From Motilibacter peucedani (GTDB lineage: Bacteria > Actinomycetota > Actinomycetes > Motilibacterales > Motilibacteraceae), in contig NZ_RBWV01000010.1 in the NCBI RefSeq assembly GCF_003634695.1, positions 186,001-250,000 of the forward strand: 64,000 nt of DNA, read 5' to 3'. Below, piece after piece: positions 8,607-19,233 of this stretch. A model generated the notes under the pieces. It searched no databases, was not told the origin of the DNA, and saw only the letters and a program-made list of their open reading frames with translations. The position numbers and the translations under genes are program-made. Within the stretch, counting starts at the first letter, position 1; each line of letters starts with the position of its first letter.

Positions 8607-11600
8607 ATGCCAAGTGCCGCTGCGATGTCAGTGCCGGCACGTACAGTGCCGCCTGTGGCCGACCCAGTCCCGCACCGCCTCGACTGGGATGCCGCCATCC
8701 TGCGCGCGTGCAAGGCGCCCTCGCCTGACCAGCGGCACTACCTGTACGTCGATGCGGACGTGCTGGCGGGAGCCAGCGGGCTGCCGCCGCGTGAGGCAGT
8801 CGAGGCCTTCACGCGGTACTTCCGCAACACCCGCGGAGCCAGGCCGTTCGACAATGCACTGTCCCGTGCCCGCAGGTGGCGCCAGCGTGGCTACCCTGGT
8901 ACACCGCCGCTGGTCTCCGCCCTGGCGATGACGGTCCTCGCCGTTACCGAAGACCCGGTGGCGGCGGGAGCCGGTGTCTACCGCACCCAGAACGCGCTGC
9001 TCGGCCTTGACCCGGTAGCAGCCGCACCTCCCGGCTACGGCGAGGACGTCCGTGCCCTGTGGCTGCTGTGGAACGAGTGGCTGGCCGGGCCTGGCGCCGA
9101 GAACGGGCTGCCCAGCGCACGAACTCACGCGCACTGGACTCTGCAGGGCTGGGCCCGGAGCCAGGCGGTAGTCCGCTACCGGGACCGGCTGACCATGGAG
9201 GACTTCTTCGCACAGCAGGCACTGCACCTCCGCGGTCCCCAGCCCGCGACCGCGTTGCTGTCCGAGCTCACCCAGTGGCTGCGCTACCGCGGCCAGGTGG
9301 GAGAGTCGCTGCTGGAGCGGCTCGACGACGAGCCCTCCCGGGAGATCATCTGCGATGTCCTCGCAGAGGAGGCTGCCCGATGGACGGGGGTGCCGCGCGC
9401 CCGCCGATCACAGGGGGAGATCCGGGGCCTACTCGCGTACGACGAGCTCACCGAGTCCTTCGCTGGTGCCGTCACAGTCGACGACTCCTTGCACGGGGTC
9501 CCGCTGGACACCGGTGGGGGCAACTACACCCCCAGCAACTTTGACCAACTGGTCTTGCTCCAGCTCGCCACCCCACCGCAGCAGCTGCTGGGCACGGGCG
9601 CGGTGCACGAACTCGCACCCGGGCGACGGGTCCGCGTCGGTGGCGAGCCGGTCTACGTGCTGCGCGACGACCCCGGCCTTGGCGTCCTGCTACAAGCGCG
9701 GACCGCGACTCTCCACGACCGTGGGCTGCGACTGCTCGGCAGCACCGCTCACCTCAAGGCCGTCGCTAGAGAGCTTGCGCTGCCCGAGGCGAGAACCTGC
9801 CTGGCCGCGCCTGGCTGGTCCTGGATGACTGGACTGCCTGCCTCCGCAGACCCCGCGACTCTGCACAAGCTCCGGCTCGGGTTCCTGGTCAGGCAGCGGC
9901 CCGCCGGTGTGGTTCTGACCGGCGGTCTGCCTGTGCGGTCCGGCATCTACCTCAGCGGCCACGAGCCCGACGTATCTCTGCCCGACGGAGCTGGTCTCGT
10001 CCTCGACGGCGCGCCCGCAGACGTCGAGCACCCGGTGCCGTGGGCCGGCGGCCTGCTGGGGGCGCCTGGCACCGTACGGCTGGCCGACCTCGCCCTTGAC
10101 CCCGGCACACACTCCGTCGGCAGCGAGGGAGAGCAGCACAAACTGACGGTCGTCACCCACGTGCGCGAGGCTGCTGCGGACGGCAATGTGGCCTGGAGAC
10201 TTCCGCTGGGACCCGGTGCCGAGCCTGTCCGCGGTGCGGAGGAGCCCAGGCTGGCCGGTGCGCTGCTGTCCGGCAGTCCGCCCGCATACAGGCTCGTCGT
10301 CCAGCTTCGCCCCGGCCAGGAGCTCCTTGCCCTCTGCGAGGACGGAGCCCTGCTCCAGGTCTTCCCGTCGCTGCCTGCATGGCTCTCCCGCGCAGGGCTC
10401 ACCAGTTGCTCGGTCGACGTCCTGGCCGCGCTGCGCACGCTCGACTCGCCGGCCGCCTTTGTCCTCGTACGCAGCCCGCATAGCAAGCGCATCTTCGGCG
10501 TGGAGATCCCTGCCCAGTACACCCCGCTGCCTGGCCGAGCGCGGACTGCACCCCGTCCCGAATTAGTTGGTCAGGTCTTCGGGGTCGATTGGTCCGGCCT
10601 ACCGGCAAGCGCCATGCGCCGTCGAAGCGACCTCGTCTCCCGGCTCGTGGGATGGGGAGCGCCGGCCCTGCTCAAGGCGTCCGCAAAGGAGCCTGCAAAG
10701 GCGGCCCTAGCGCTGCGCAGCGACATAGTGCAGGGCGCAGTGCCTGCGAATCCCTACGACGACGTCCTCATGTGGCTCTCCGAGAGAGAGTCCGCGCGCT
10801 GCTCGGCGGCGCAGTTCCGCGACGCCTGGGCATGGGCCTGCCTGCGCCACGGGATGAGCGACCTGGCTGAGCAGTGGCGCTTCGCACTGAACGACCTCGC
10901 TGGTCTCGGGCACGTCGAGCGCGACTACGGCCGCCGGCAGGTCAGCGTCGCCCCCGCGGCTCTGCTCGACCTCTCCAACGCAGCCGGCCTTGGGCTGCTC
11001 ACCGGCGCCCGCCCGGTACGGCTCCTCGAGCGGCTTGCCGACGACGAGGATCTCGACGAGGGCGTCGCCGCTGCTGCCGCAGGGCTCGACCTGCACCTGC
11101 GCACCCCCCTCAAGCACGGACTGCCGGCCGGCCCGACCGCCGTCTACGTCGACTGGGACCGACGCAACGCCTCCCAGATGACGGCAGCCCTAGCCGCGCT
11201 TGGCGTCACCCACGTCGGGGCCGTCAGCGACGCCCTATTGGCAGCCATGCCGACCAAGGGGTCAGTCCTCAGGGCGAGCCCCGTGCTCGAGACCTCTCCC
11301 TCGCGTGTCAGCAAGCTGCGCGAGCGGACCGGGCACCTCACCTACCGATACGTAGAGCGGGCAAACGACACCGCACGCGGCCTCTACCGCTACCAGCTCG
11401 CGCACGGTGACGTCTTCGGCTGGCGCGCCGCCGACCAGGGCCCGCTGGTCCGCGTCGACCGGCACCTCGGGGTCTGGCTCGACACCGCCGCGCGAGAGAC
11501 CACTCCGGTCGTTGCCCACCACGAGGTGCGGCAGGCCCTCCTCGTCCCCGCACACCTCCCGCTGCCCGCGCTGGCACACCGTGCCCTCATCCTGCGGACC

Positions 11601-11753
11601 GGCCTGCCGCCGTGGACCAGCCACGGGCTACGCCTCGACGGCCACGGTCCGGGGCACGACTACCGGGTCTACGACAACGTCAACGGACCCACCGCAGAAG
11701 CGATCTTCGCCGTCCTTGGGCTAGCCTCCCACTCGAGCAACGACCAGCTCTAG
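8607..11753 (+). CDS. Large unknown protein preceding a DruE-like helicase (DruH-like by position)
   Basis: I do not recognise a named family in this 1048-residue protein. No Walker A, nuclease core or membrane segment is apparent. The region from about residue 725 to 785 (around 'WRFALNDLAGLGHVERDY' and 'RQVSVAPAALLDL') looks like a winged helix. The rest alternates helical and beta-rich stretches rich in Leu, Pro and Arg. Its stop lies 16 bp before the helicase start, so the pair is co-transcribed. A ~1000-residue unknown directly upstream of a ~1800-residue DUF1998 helicase is the arrangement of Druantia type III (druH-druE), but similarity to DruH itself was not checked. The start is uncertain: ATG 8607 was chosen, with ATG 8625 or GTG 8655 possible. 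Confidence 0.6.
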   Translation: MPSAAAMSVPARTVPPVADPVPHRLDWDAAILRACKAPSPDQRHYLYVDADVLAGASGLPPREAVEAFTRYFRNTRGARPFDNALSRARRWRQRGYPGTPPLVSALAMTVLAVTEDPVAAGAGVYRTQNALLGLDPVAAAPPGYGEDVRALWLLWNEWLAGPGAENGLPSARTHAHWTLQGWARSQAVVRYRDRLTMEDFFAQQALHLRGPQPATALLSELTQWLRYRGQVGESLLERLDDEPSREIICDVLAEEAARWTGVPRARRSQGEIRGLLAYDELTESFAGAVTVDDSLHGVPLDTGGGNYTPSNFDQLVLLQLATPPQQLLGTGAVHELAPGRRVRVGGEPVYVLRDDPGLGVLLQARTATLHDRGLRLLGSTAHLKAVARELALPEARTCLAAPGWSWMTGLPASADPATLHKLRLGFLVRQRPAGVVLTGGLPVRSGIYLSGHEPDVSLPDGAGLVLDGAPADVEHPVPWAGGLLGAPGTVRLADLALDPGTHSVGSEGEQHKLTVVTHVREAAADGNVAWRLPLGPGAEPVRGAEEPRLAGALLSGSPPAYRLVVQLRPGQELLALCEDGALLQVFPSLPAWLSRAGLTSCSVDVLAALRTLDSPAAFVLVRSPHSKRIFGVEIPAQYTPLPGRARTAPRPELVGQVFGVDWSGLPASAMRRRSDLVSRLVGWGAPALLKASAKEPAKAALALRSDIVQGAVPANPYDDVLMWLSERESARCSAAQFRDAWAWACLRHGMSDLAEQWRFALNDLAGLGHVERDYGRRQVSVAPAALLDLSNAAGLGLLTGARPVRLLERLADDEDLDEGVAAAAAGLDLHLRTPLKHGLPAGPTAVYVDWDRRNASQMTAALAALGVTHVGAVSDALLAAMPTKGSVLRASPVLETSPSRVSKLRERTGHLTYRYVERANDTARGLYRYQLAHGDVFGWRAADQGPLVRVDRHLGVWLDTAARETTPVVAHHEVRQALLVPAHLPLPALAHRALILRTGLPPWTSHGLRLDGHGPGHDYRVYDNVNGPTAEAIFAVLGLASHSSNDQL

Positions 11754-11769
11754 GAACCGGGGACGCGAG

Positions 11770-14700
11770 ATGACCGAGGCACCACCGCCGCTGAGCGTGC
11801 TCGGTCTGACTGACTACCTGCAGCAGTGCTTCCTGCGCTTCTACAACACCGCCTACGAACTGCGCGACACCGCCGTGCGCGCCGAGCGGCAGGCGCTGCT
11901 TACCCAGCCCGGCACCGTGTTCGCCGAGCCCTTCCTCGAGCTCATGCCAAGCTACGCGAGCGACACAGCCACGCTGCACGACACCATGGCCGCGTTCGGG
12001 ACCCCCGAGGCCGCGTCCCTTGTACACGCCGGGCTGCTCGATCAGGACTACCCCTACACCCACCAGGCCACAGCGCTACGTCACTCCCACGACGGACGGG
12101 ACGTCGTCGTCGCGACCGGAACCGGCTCAGGCAAGACCGAAGCCTTCCTGCTGCCCGTCCTCCAGCGGCTCGTCGCAGAGTCCCGAACCTGGGAGCCCGA
12201 GACCACCACCAGCGTCCCCTGGTGGTCCGGTGCCGGCGACTACACCGCCTCCCGCCGACCAGGTCCCGGCCGGCCCGCCGCGGTCCGCGCCCTGCTCCTG
12301 TACCCAATGAACGCCCTCGTCGAGGACCAGATGGTCCGACTGCGCAAGTCGCTTGACTCCCCTGAGGCCCGGGCGTGGCTGAACGAGCACCGGCCGGGCA
12401 ACCGGTTCTACTTCGGGCGCTACACCGGCCGCACCCCCGTCCGCGGCACCAGCGCCACGGCGAGCAAGGACCGCACCAACGAGCTGCGCAAGCTGATGCG
12501 CTCCGCTGACCGCCGCCACCAGAAACTCCTCGACAAGATCAAGAAGGACCCGGACGCGGAGCGCAGCCGGTACTTCCTACCCGCGGTGGACGGCGGCGAG
12601 ATGACCAACCGGTGGGACATGCAGGCCGCCCCACCAGACATCCTCATCACCAACTACAGCATGCTCAGCATCGCACTCGGCCGCAGCGACGAGCAGAACC
12701 TGCTCGCTGCCACGCGTGAGTGGATCGCGGCCTCCCCGAGCAACATCTTCACCCTGGTCGTCGACGAGCTCCACATGTACCGGGGTACCGCCGGAACAGA
12801 AGTCGCCTACCTCCTGCGCCGCCTGCTTATGGCCCTCGGCCTCGACACCCGCCCCAGCCAACTCTCCGTCATCGCCACCTCTGCCAGCATCCACGACGAC
12901 GCCGAAGGACGGTCCTTTCTTAGCCAGTTCTTCGCCCGCCCCGCCAGCCGCCCCTTCTCGTTCGTCACCAGCACACACGAGACCGAGGACGGCAGCGACC
13001 TCCTCGAGCGCCTCGGCCAGGACCTGACCACCTCCACGGACGCCGCCGACGTCTCCCTGCCAACCGACGGGTCGCTGCGCCGCGCCCTAGCGCACGCGTG
13101 GACGGAACCAGGGGGCAAGCTCAAGCCACGCTCCTTCGCCGACGCCGCCCGAAGGGCGTTCCCCGCTAGCCGCACCCCCGAGCAGACGCTCGAAGCCCTC
13201 GTGGGCCGGCTCGCTTACGAGCACACCCCCGACGCCCGCTTTCGCGCGCACGTGTTCGTGCGCACCCTGCAAGGACTCTGGGCCTGCAGCGACCCCTCCT
13301 GCCCCCGCGACGCACAGCCACAGGAGGCCGAGCCCCGCTCGGTCGGGCGCATCTACTCAAGCCCCCGGTTCACCTGCGACTGCGGCTCTCGCGTCCTCGA
13401 GCTGCTGTACTGCCAGTCCTGCGGCGAGACGCTCCTCGGTGGCTACGTCACCCGCGTCAAGGGCAAGGAGTTCCTTGTCTCCACTATGAGCGCGCTTGAG
13501 GACCTTCCCGACGCCGCACCAGCCGGCCGCAACGCCGACAACTACCGCGTCTACTGGCCCAGCACCCGCACCCCCGCCGTCGCCGCCTGGACCGCGACCG
13601 GCACGAAGCTCCCCGACGACCCCGTCGCCCCCGGCTACCGATTGAGCTTCGCCAAGGCCAACCTGGCACCCGGAAGCGGAAAGCTCGACCGCCCCCAGCT
13701 CGGCCACACCGGCTACACCTTCCGCATCGAGTCCCCGAACGTACCCGGCGCACCCGCCCGCATGCCCGCCTTCCCCACGCGGTGCCCGTCCTGCGGAGAC
13801 AACTGGGAGTACACGAACAAGGGGGCCGTCGAAGACCCGCAACGCAGCCGCTCGCCCATCCGCACCCAGGGCGTCGGCTTCAACCGCGCCAACCAGGTCC
13901 TCACCGGGGCCCTCAAGCGACGCCTCGACAGCAGCCTCGTCGTCTTCTCCGACAGCCGACAAGGTGCCGCCCGCGTCGCCGCGGACCTCGAGCTCGCGCA
14001 CTACCTCGACCTGGTGCGCGCCCTCGTCCTAGTCGAGCTCGAATCCACCAACGGTGACCTCGCGCTCATCCAGTCCTACCTCGGGGGGGATGAGTCCGCC
14101 GAGCCGACCGCAGCATGGGAGCGGCTCGAGGCCTCCAACCTCAACGCGGCCAACGCCATGTTCAAGAGATCCCTCGGCAAGCAGCTCAGCGACGTCGACT
14201 CGGCCGCCATCAGGCAGGCAGAGGCAGCTCTCTCCGGTACCCCCAGCCTGATCGACCTCGTCAACGCCACCGAACCGCGCCTGCTCACCCTCGGCGTCAA
14301 CCCGGCTGGGGCGGCCAACTCCATGCAGCAGACCAAAGCGAAGGCCCCCCAGCCCTGGACGGAGCTCTACTCCTGGACGAGCAGCCCCGCCCGCGACCGC
14401 GGCGCCGCACTCGACGCTCCACAAGCAGCCCTGCTCGCCGACCTTCGACAGGCGCTGAGCAAGCAGGTCGCTCGCACCGTCTTTGCCGGCGGAGACCGGG
14501 ACATCGAGGCGCTCGGGCTCGCGCATGCCGTTCCCCCGCACAGCATCACGCTGCCCGGTCTGAGCAGCGACACCTCACATGAGATGGCGTGCTCCGTCAT
14601 CCGCATCATGGGCCGCCGCCGCCGGATGGCCTGGTTCAGCGACCACCGACGGTCCTGGCCGCGCGAGGTCACCGACTACGTCAAAGCGGTCGTCCAGGCC

Positions 14701-17130
14701 AACCCCAGCGCACCGGACGCGCAGACCCTGCTCGACGCCCTCGGCGTCACCCTCGGGATCGGCGACCAGAACGGCTACCAGCTCCAGCCGGACAAGGTGC
14801 GACTGACGACTCCCGCTCAGCCACGCACCGTGCACCGGTGCCTGACCTGCCGGACCAGGCACCTGCATCCCAGTGCGGGAGCGTGCGTCGCCTGCGGTCG
14901 CGCCCTCGGAGCGGAGCCTTGGCCCGAGAACCTCGAGCACGAGGCCTACTACTCCTGGCTGGCCAGAGACGGAGGCGGGGCATACCGGCTGCATTGCGAG
15001 GAGCTCAGTGGGCAGACGGACCCGCTCGAGGCCCAGGCGCGGCAGGCTCAGTTCCAGCAGGTGTTCCTCGACGGCGACGAGACCCCGGTGGTCGACCAGG
15101 TCGACGTCCTGTCCGTCACCACGACCATGGAGGCAGGCGTCGACATCGGTGCGCTGCTCGGCGTCGTGATGGCGAACATGCCCCCACAGCGCTTCAACTA
15201 CCAGCAGCGCGTCGGGCGAGCCGGCCGCCGCAGCGAGCACCTCGCCGTTGCGCTGACCGTCTGTCGCGGGGCACGCAGCCACGACGAGTACTACTTCTCT
15301 CACCCCGAGGCCATTACCGGAGACAAGCCACCGCAGCCCTTTCTCGACATGCGCTCGGGCCCCATCCTGCGACGCGCCTATGCCGCCGAAGTCCTGACTC
15401 GCGCCTTCGCCGACCTTTCCGCCGACCTCCCCGACTTCGCGCCTGGCCGCTCCATCCACGGCCAGTTCGGCAGCAGGCAAGGCTGGCTCGACACCCCACG
15501 CCTTGCCCACCTGCTGCAGCGGTGGCTCGACGGCCACGGCGGCGACCTGCGCACCATCGCCGTCCGCCTGCTCGCGGCGACCGCCCACGAGCCTGACAGC
15601 GACCGCACGCTGTCCACGTGGGCAACTACCAGCCTGGTCCCCGAGATCACCCGGATCGTCCGCGAGGGGCGCGGCTCAGAGCTCAGCGAGACCCTCGCCC
15701 GCGGCGGCCTCCTGCCGATGTTCGGGTTCCCCACCAACACGCGACTGCTATACACCGCCCGACCCAAGGACGGCCGGGAGGCCAGCACCCTGGACCGCAA
15801 CGACGACATCGCAGTCAGCGAGTTCGCCCCCGGCAGCGAGGTCGTCCGCGACAAGGCCATCCACACCGCCATCGGCCTCGTCGGCTACTGGCAGACCGGC
15901 AACGGGCACTGGAAGCCCGACCCTGACCCCCTTGGGCCCGTCGACAACGCCGGTATCTGCCGTGCCTGCCTCAGCATTACCAGTAAGCCCACCGACACCT
16001 GCCCCACCTGCGGAGCAGGAGAGCCTCTGTTCCAGCAAACGCCGCTCGCCGAGCCCGCCGGCTACCGCACCACCTACCGCCCCCGCGACTACGAGCAGCT
16101 CTCCGATCCCACAGCACGCGCCGCCCAGCCCAGGCTCAGCCTTCCCCCGGTGGACGGCCGCACGGTCGAGAACGCCACCGTGCGCGTCGCGAACGCCGAG
16201 ATCGTCGCCGTCAACGACAACAACGCCAAGCTCTTCCACTTCACGCGTGCGATGCGCATCTACCAGGGGAAGGCGAGCCCTGCCGACGGGCTCGTCGAGG
16301 CGAGCAGCCTCGTCGCCTACGGCGACGACCGTCCAGCGCTCGACAACCACCAGCGCATCGGCGACGTCCTGCCCGGAGTCGCCCTGGCCGCACGCCGCCG
16401 CACCGACGTGCTCGTCCTCGCAGCGGCGGGTACGCCGCCCGAGTTCACCATCGACATCCGCACCCCCGCCGGAAGAGGAGCCTGGGCCTCCCTGGGCTAC
16501 CTCGTCCGCGACGCAGCAGTGAAGTGGCTCGACATCGGACCTGGGGAGATCGAAATCGGTGTTCACCCTGGCCAGCCTGCCGCAGACGGCAGCGTGGTCC
16601 CCGGCGAGCTCTTCGTCGCCGACACCCTCGCCAACGGAGCCGGCTACGCCGTCCGGCTCGGGCAGGACCCGCACGCACTGCTCGAGCATGCCGGCGCCTA
16701 CGCCAACGAGCTCTCCCGGCACGGTGACCCTGCCTGCGACAGCAGCTGCTACCAGTGTCTCCGGGACTACAGCAACAGGCCGTGGCACGCACTGCTCGAC
16801 TGGCGCCTCGCGTGCGACCTGCTCGACCTTCTCAGCAAGCGGCCCGTCCCGCTCGACAGCCACAGAGATCGGGACCAGCGAGCCCTCGACGCCCTCGCAC
16901 GCGATTTCAAGGCCGAGCCGCTGCCCACCGGACCACTTCCGGCGCTCAGGGCCAGAAACGGCACAGTCCTCGCTGCCACGCATCCCTTCGAGGACACCGC
17001 GCCACACACCGTCGCACCGCGGGTAGCGGCGGCGCGAGCAGCGTGGCCGACAGCCAGACTGGTCAGCAGCTTCGACCTCGTGCGTCGTCCCGAGAGCATC
17101 GTTGGGCACCTCGTGGGGAACTCAACCTAG
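11770..17130 (+). CDS. Giant DEAD/DEAH-box helicase with DUF1998 domain (DruE/MrfA-like)
   Basis: This 1786-residue SF2 helicase has Walker A 'ATGTGSGKTEAF' at 115-126, 'LLYPMNALVEDQM' (motif Ia), 'VVDELHMYRG' near 331 (DEVH-like box) and 'IATSAS' (motif III). The second RecA lobe has 'TTTMEAGVDIGALLG' near 1116 and 'QQRVGRAGRR' near 1145 (motif VI). Several Cys pairs suggest zinc ribbons (about 506-555, 675, 1023-1045 and 1397-1415). A C-terminal DUF1998 block ends with 'CDSSCYQCLRDYSN' near 1656. This layout and size match Druantia DruE and the DNA-repair helicase MrfA family; DrmB of DISARM carries DUF1998 as a separate protein. It probably translocates on DNA and cooperates with the proteins encoded on both sides. 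Confidence 0.85.
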   Translation: MTEAPPPLSVLGLTDYLQQCFLRFYNTAYELRDTAVRAERQALLTQPGTVFAEPFLELMPSYASDTATLHDTMAAFGTPEAASLVHAGLLDQDYPYTHQATALRHSHDGRDVVVATGTGSGKTEAFLLPVLQRLVAESRTWEPETTTSVPWWSGAGDYTASRRPGPGRPAAVRALLLYPMNALVEDQMVRLRKSLDSPEARAWLNEHRPGNRFYFGRYTGRTPVRGTSATASKDRTNELRKLMRSADRRHQKLLDKIKKDPDAERSRYFLPAVDGGEMTNRWDMQAAPPDILITNYSMLSIALGRSDEQNLLAATREWIAASPSNIFTLVVDELHMYRGTAGTEVAYLLRRLLMALGLDTRPSQLSVIATSASIHDDAEGRSFLSQFFARPASRPFSFVTSTHETEDGSDLLERLGQDLTTSTDAADVSLPTDGSLRRALAHAWTEPGGKLKPRSFADAARRAFPASRTPEQTLEALVGRLAYEHTPDARFRAHVFVRTLQGLWACSDPSCPRDAQPQEAEPRSVGRIYSSPRFTCDCGSRVLELLYCQSCGETLLGGYVTRVKGKEFLVSTMSALEDLPDAAPAGRNADNYRVYWPSTRTPAVAAWTATGTKLPDDPVAPGYRLSFAKANLAPGSGKLDRPQLGHTGYTFRIESPNVPGAPARMPAFPTRCPSCGDNWEYTNKGAVEDPQRSRSPIRTQGVGFNRANQVLTGALKRRLDSSLVVFSDSRQGAARVAADLELAHYLDLVRALVLVELESTNGDLALIQSYLGGDESAEPTAAWERLEASNLNAANAMFKRSLGKQLSDVDSAAIRQAEAALSGTPSLIDLVNATEPRLLTLGVNPAGAANSMQQTKAKAPQPWTELYSWTSSPARDRGAALDAPQAALLADLRQALSKQVARTVFAGGDRDIEALGLAHAVPPHSITLPGLSSDTSHEMACSVIRIMGRRRRMAWFSDHRRSWPREVTDYVKAVVQANPSAPDAQTLLDALGVTLGIGDQNGYQLQPDKVRLTTPAQPRTVHRCLTCRTRHLHPSAGACVACGRALGAEPWPENLEHEAYYSWLARDGGGAYRLHCEELSGQTDPLEAQARQAQFQQVFLDGDETPVVDQVDVLSVTTTMEAGVDIGALLGVVMANMPPQRFNYQQRVGRAGRRSEHLAVALTVCRGARSHDEYYFSHPEAITGDKPPQPFLDMRSGPILRRAYAAEVLTRAFADLSADLPDFAPGRSIHGQFGSRQGWLDTPRLAHLLQRWLDGHGGDLRTIAVRLLAATAHEPDSDRTLSTWATTSLVPEITRIVREGRGSELSETLARGGLLPMFGFPTNTRLLYTARPKDGREASTLDRNDDIAVSEFAPGSEVVRDKAIHTAIGLVGYWQTGNGHWKPDPDPLGPVDNAGICRACLSITSKPTDTCPTCGAGEPLFQQTPLAEPAGYRTTYRPRDYEQLSDPTARAAQPRLSLPPVDGRTVENATVRVANAEIVAVNDNNAKLFHFTRAMRIYQGKASPADGLVEASSLVAYGDDRPALDNHQRIGDVLPGVALAARRRTDVLVLAAAGTPPEFTIDIRTPAGRGAWASLGYLVRDAAVKWLDIGPGEIEIGVHPGQPAADGSVVPGELFVADTLANGAGYAVRLGQDPHALLEHAGAYANELSRHGDPACDSSCYQCLRDYSNRPWHALLDWRLACDLLDLLSKRPVPLDSHRDRDQRALDALARDFKAEPLPTGPLPALRARNGTVLAATHPFEDTAPHTVAPRVAAARAAWPTARLVSSFDLVRRPESIVGHLVGNST

Positions 17131-17356
17131 AGACACGCGGCAAGTAGTGGCGTCAGGAGCGGTCACTTCCAGGGGACCGCGCAGCGTCTCAAGGGCGCGA
17201 GTTGCGCCGCCTCCTCTCGACGTGGCACTTCAGTCGGCCGTCGCAGCGACGACACCCGGAGCCGGCTCTCAGGTCCGTGCATGTGCACCGCTGGGATGAC
17301 AAGGTAGGCCGATCGGACGACAGAGCCTCCGGGCTCGCACGCGCGGAGGAGACAAC
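17131..17356. other. Intergenic gap before the DUF262 gene
   Basis: A 226-bp gap within the otherwise tightly spaced second operon. No gene or strong hairpin is seen. It may hold an internal promoter for the DUF262-Z1-DUF4420 part. The only clear signal is the ribosome-binding site 'ggagga' just before 17357. Confidence 0.35.
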
Positions 17357-19231
17357 GTGAGCCAGCACCCCGTCGGTGCCGCCGAGGACGACCCCCGGGA
17401 GGCGCTGGAGCGCGGCATCGCCGAGCTCCTTGCCGAGCTGTCGACAGCGACGGTAATGCCAGCCGGAGTTACGCCCTCCACATCCCCTCTTACGGCCGAC
17501 GCGGTGCGCTTCACTGACACCAGCTGGCTCAGCCACCTGGTGGACAACCAGGGGTGGCTTCGTCTCACGCCCCGGCTCCAGGTCCAGGCCACCGTGGAAG
17601 AGTTCCTGTGCCTGCTAGGGCAGGGCCTGGGCTTCGAGGACCCGCAGCAGGCGATCGAAGGAACGGGCGGGGGAAGCCGACTCTCCTTCATCGGTCTCGA
17701 GCGGCTCAACGACCGTGCTGAGCGAGCCGTCGTGCTCCAGCGGATGTTCGACGAGGCGGCCGAGCAAGGTGACTCCGTCCACGCCGCCAGCCTGCAGTGG
17801 CAGGAGGCCTGGAACGCAGCTCCTGAGGACAACGAGTCGGACGAGGAGGAGCCCGCCACCGGTCCCGTCACCGCGACGGCTGACATCTGGCCCATCATGA
17901 ACTTCAGCGGGCACGCAGAGGACGGACGTCTCAACCTCAGCCCGTCCTACCAGCGCGACGACGTCTGGGCGACGAAGGACTCCCAGATGCTGATCGAGTC
18001 GATCCTCCGGGGGATTCCCCTACCGTCGATCATCGTGCTCAAGCCCGAGCTTCCCGACGCCCCCTATGAGGTCGTCGACGGCAAGCAGCGGCTGACCTCG
18101 ATCCTGCGCTTCATCGGGCGTCACCCCCACGCCGTGTCACACGTCGAACAGACGGAGGCCAGGTACCCGAACAGCGACCTGCTCAGCCTGTTCCAGAACG
18201 ACTACCCCCGCTTCCGCCGTGCGTGGAAGAACCACACCGGCCAGCAGCTGACGGCAACCGTCGAGCGGGACCTGCATTTCCCGTTCAAACTCCGCGCCGA
18301 GAGCCGCGCGCTCCGTGGCGGACTCGAGCATCTGCAGGGCAAGTACTACACCCAGATCAAGCGCGAGCAGATCCAGATCGCCGAAACCCGCTACGAGGTC
18401 CGGCACGTCTTCGAGCGCGTCACCAACTACAAGATCCCCGTCATCGAGTACTCCCAGGCGACACGGCGCCAGATCCACGAGGTGTTCAACCTGTACAACC
18501 GGCAGGGCGTGCAGCTCAACGCGGAGGAGATCCGTAACGCCGTCCACCACCACCTGCCTTTGGTTCCCGGACTGCTGATCACCGCAGGGGACAGCGAGCC
18601 TATGCACGTGGTCGCGCCGTTCCTCGCGCCGGCATGGGGCAAGCTCTCCCTCGTCGGCCCCGCACTCCAGGACTACGGCTTCGGGACCAGCCGCTACCGG
18701 CGCACCAAGGTACTCACGTGGATCGCCGCGCTCCTGCTCCACGACACCCCCAAGCAGCAGTCGACGGCTCACCACCTCGACTCCTTCTTCGAGGCTGTCG
18801 AGGGGGACCCAGCCGGCCCCACGCCGCTGCTGCGGCGTGAGGACGTCGTCATCGAGGCGCTACTCCTACTGGCCGAGGGGATCGAGGCCCACGGCGCAGT
18901 CCCCGGGGCGTGGGGCCCCTCACTCTCCATCGGCAGCAAGTGGCAGGAGCTATCCCTGGTCGCGACCCTGGTGGGCGTCACGATCGGCGCCACCCTGCAC
19001 GGTGCGGACACGGTCAACGTGCTCGAGAAGCACCAAGACGAGATGAAGCAGGCCGCGCGCGGGTGGAAGCGGCTTGAGAACGCCCAGACATCCAGCCAGT
19101 GGGGATTCATTAAGCAGGTGGCTCTCGGCGTCGCAGAGGTGCTGCACGCGGATCTCGACGAGGCATCCCGGCAGCTCGACGCGCGCTTCGGCTCGTCCGG
19201 CATCAAGACGCTGCGCCGCGAGCGGCACTAG
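17357..19231 (+). CDS. DUF262 (ParB/GmrSD-type) family protein
   Basis: DUF262 domains are ParB-fold nucleotide-dependent nucleases, best known from GmrS/GmrD modified-DNA restriction and the SspE and BrxU defence proteins. The signature is complete: 'LSPSYQRDDVW' near 195, 'LIESILRGIPLPSIIV' near 215-230 and 'YEVVDGKQRLTSIL' near 236-249, containing the DGQR-like DGKQR box. There is a 180-residue N-terminal extension with an acidic linker before the domain. The C-terminal half is helical, and no GmrD-type HNH (DUF1524) motif is visible. The GTG at 17357 follows a good 'ggagga' site. The stop is two bases before the next GTG, so coupling with the Z1 gene is likely. Confidence 0.85.
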   Translation: MSQHPVGAAEDDPREALERGIAELLAELSTATVMPAGVTPSTSPLTADAVRFTDTSWLSHLVDNQGWLRLTPRLQVQATVEEFLCLLGQGLGFEDPQQAIEGTGGGSRLSFIGLERLNDRAERAVVLQRMFDEAAEQGDSVHAASLQWQEAWNAAPEDNESDEEEPATGPVTATADIWPIMNFSGHAEDGRLNLSPSYQRDDVWATKDSQMLIESILRGIPLPSIIVLKPELPDAPYEVVDGKQRLTSILRFIGRHPHAVSHVEQTEARYPNSDLLSLFQNDYPRFRRAWKNHTGQQLTATVERDLHFPFKLRAESRALRGGLEHLQGKYYTQIKREQIQIAETRYEVRHVFERVTNYKIPVIEYSQATRRQIHEVFNLYNRQGVQLNAEEIRNAVHHHLPLVPGLLITAGDSEPMHVVAPFLAPAWGKLSLVGPALQDYGFGTSRYRRTKVLTWIAALLLHDTPKQQSTAHHLDSFFEAVEGDPAGPTPLLRREDVVIEALLLLAEGIEAHGAVPGAWGPSLSIGSKWQELSLVATLVGVTIGATLHGADTVNVLEKHQDEMKQAARGWKRLENAQTSSQWGFIKQVALGVAEVLHADLDEASRQLDARFGSSGIKTLRRERH

Positions 19232-19233
19232 CG

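Noticed and set aside
8607-17130. Interpretation as DISARM
   Set aside because: DISARM carries separate DrmA, DrmB and DrmC (phospholipase D) genes. Here DUF1998 is part of a single giant helicase and no PLD motif (HxKxxxxD) was seen nearby.
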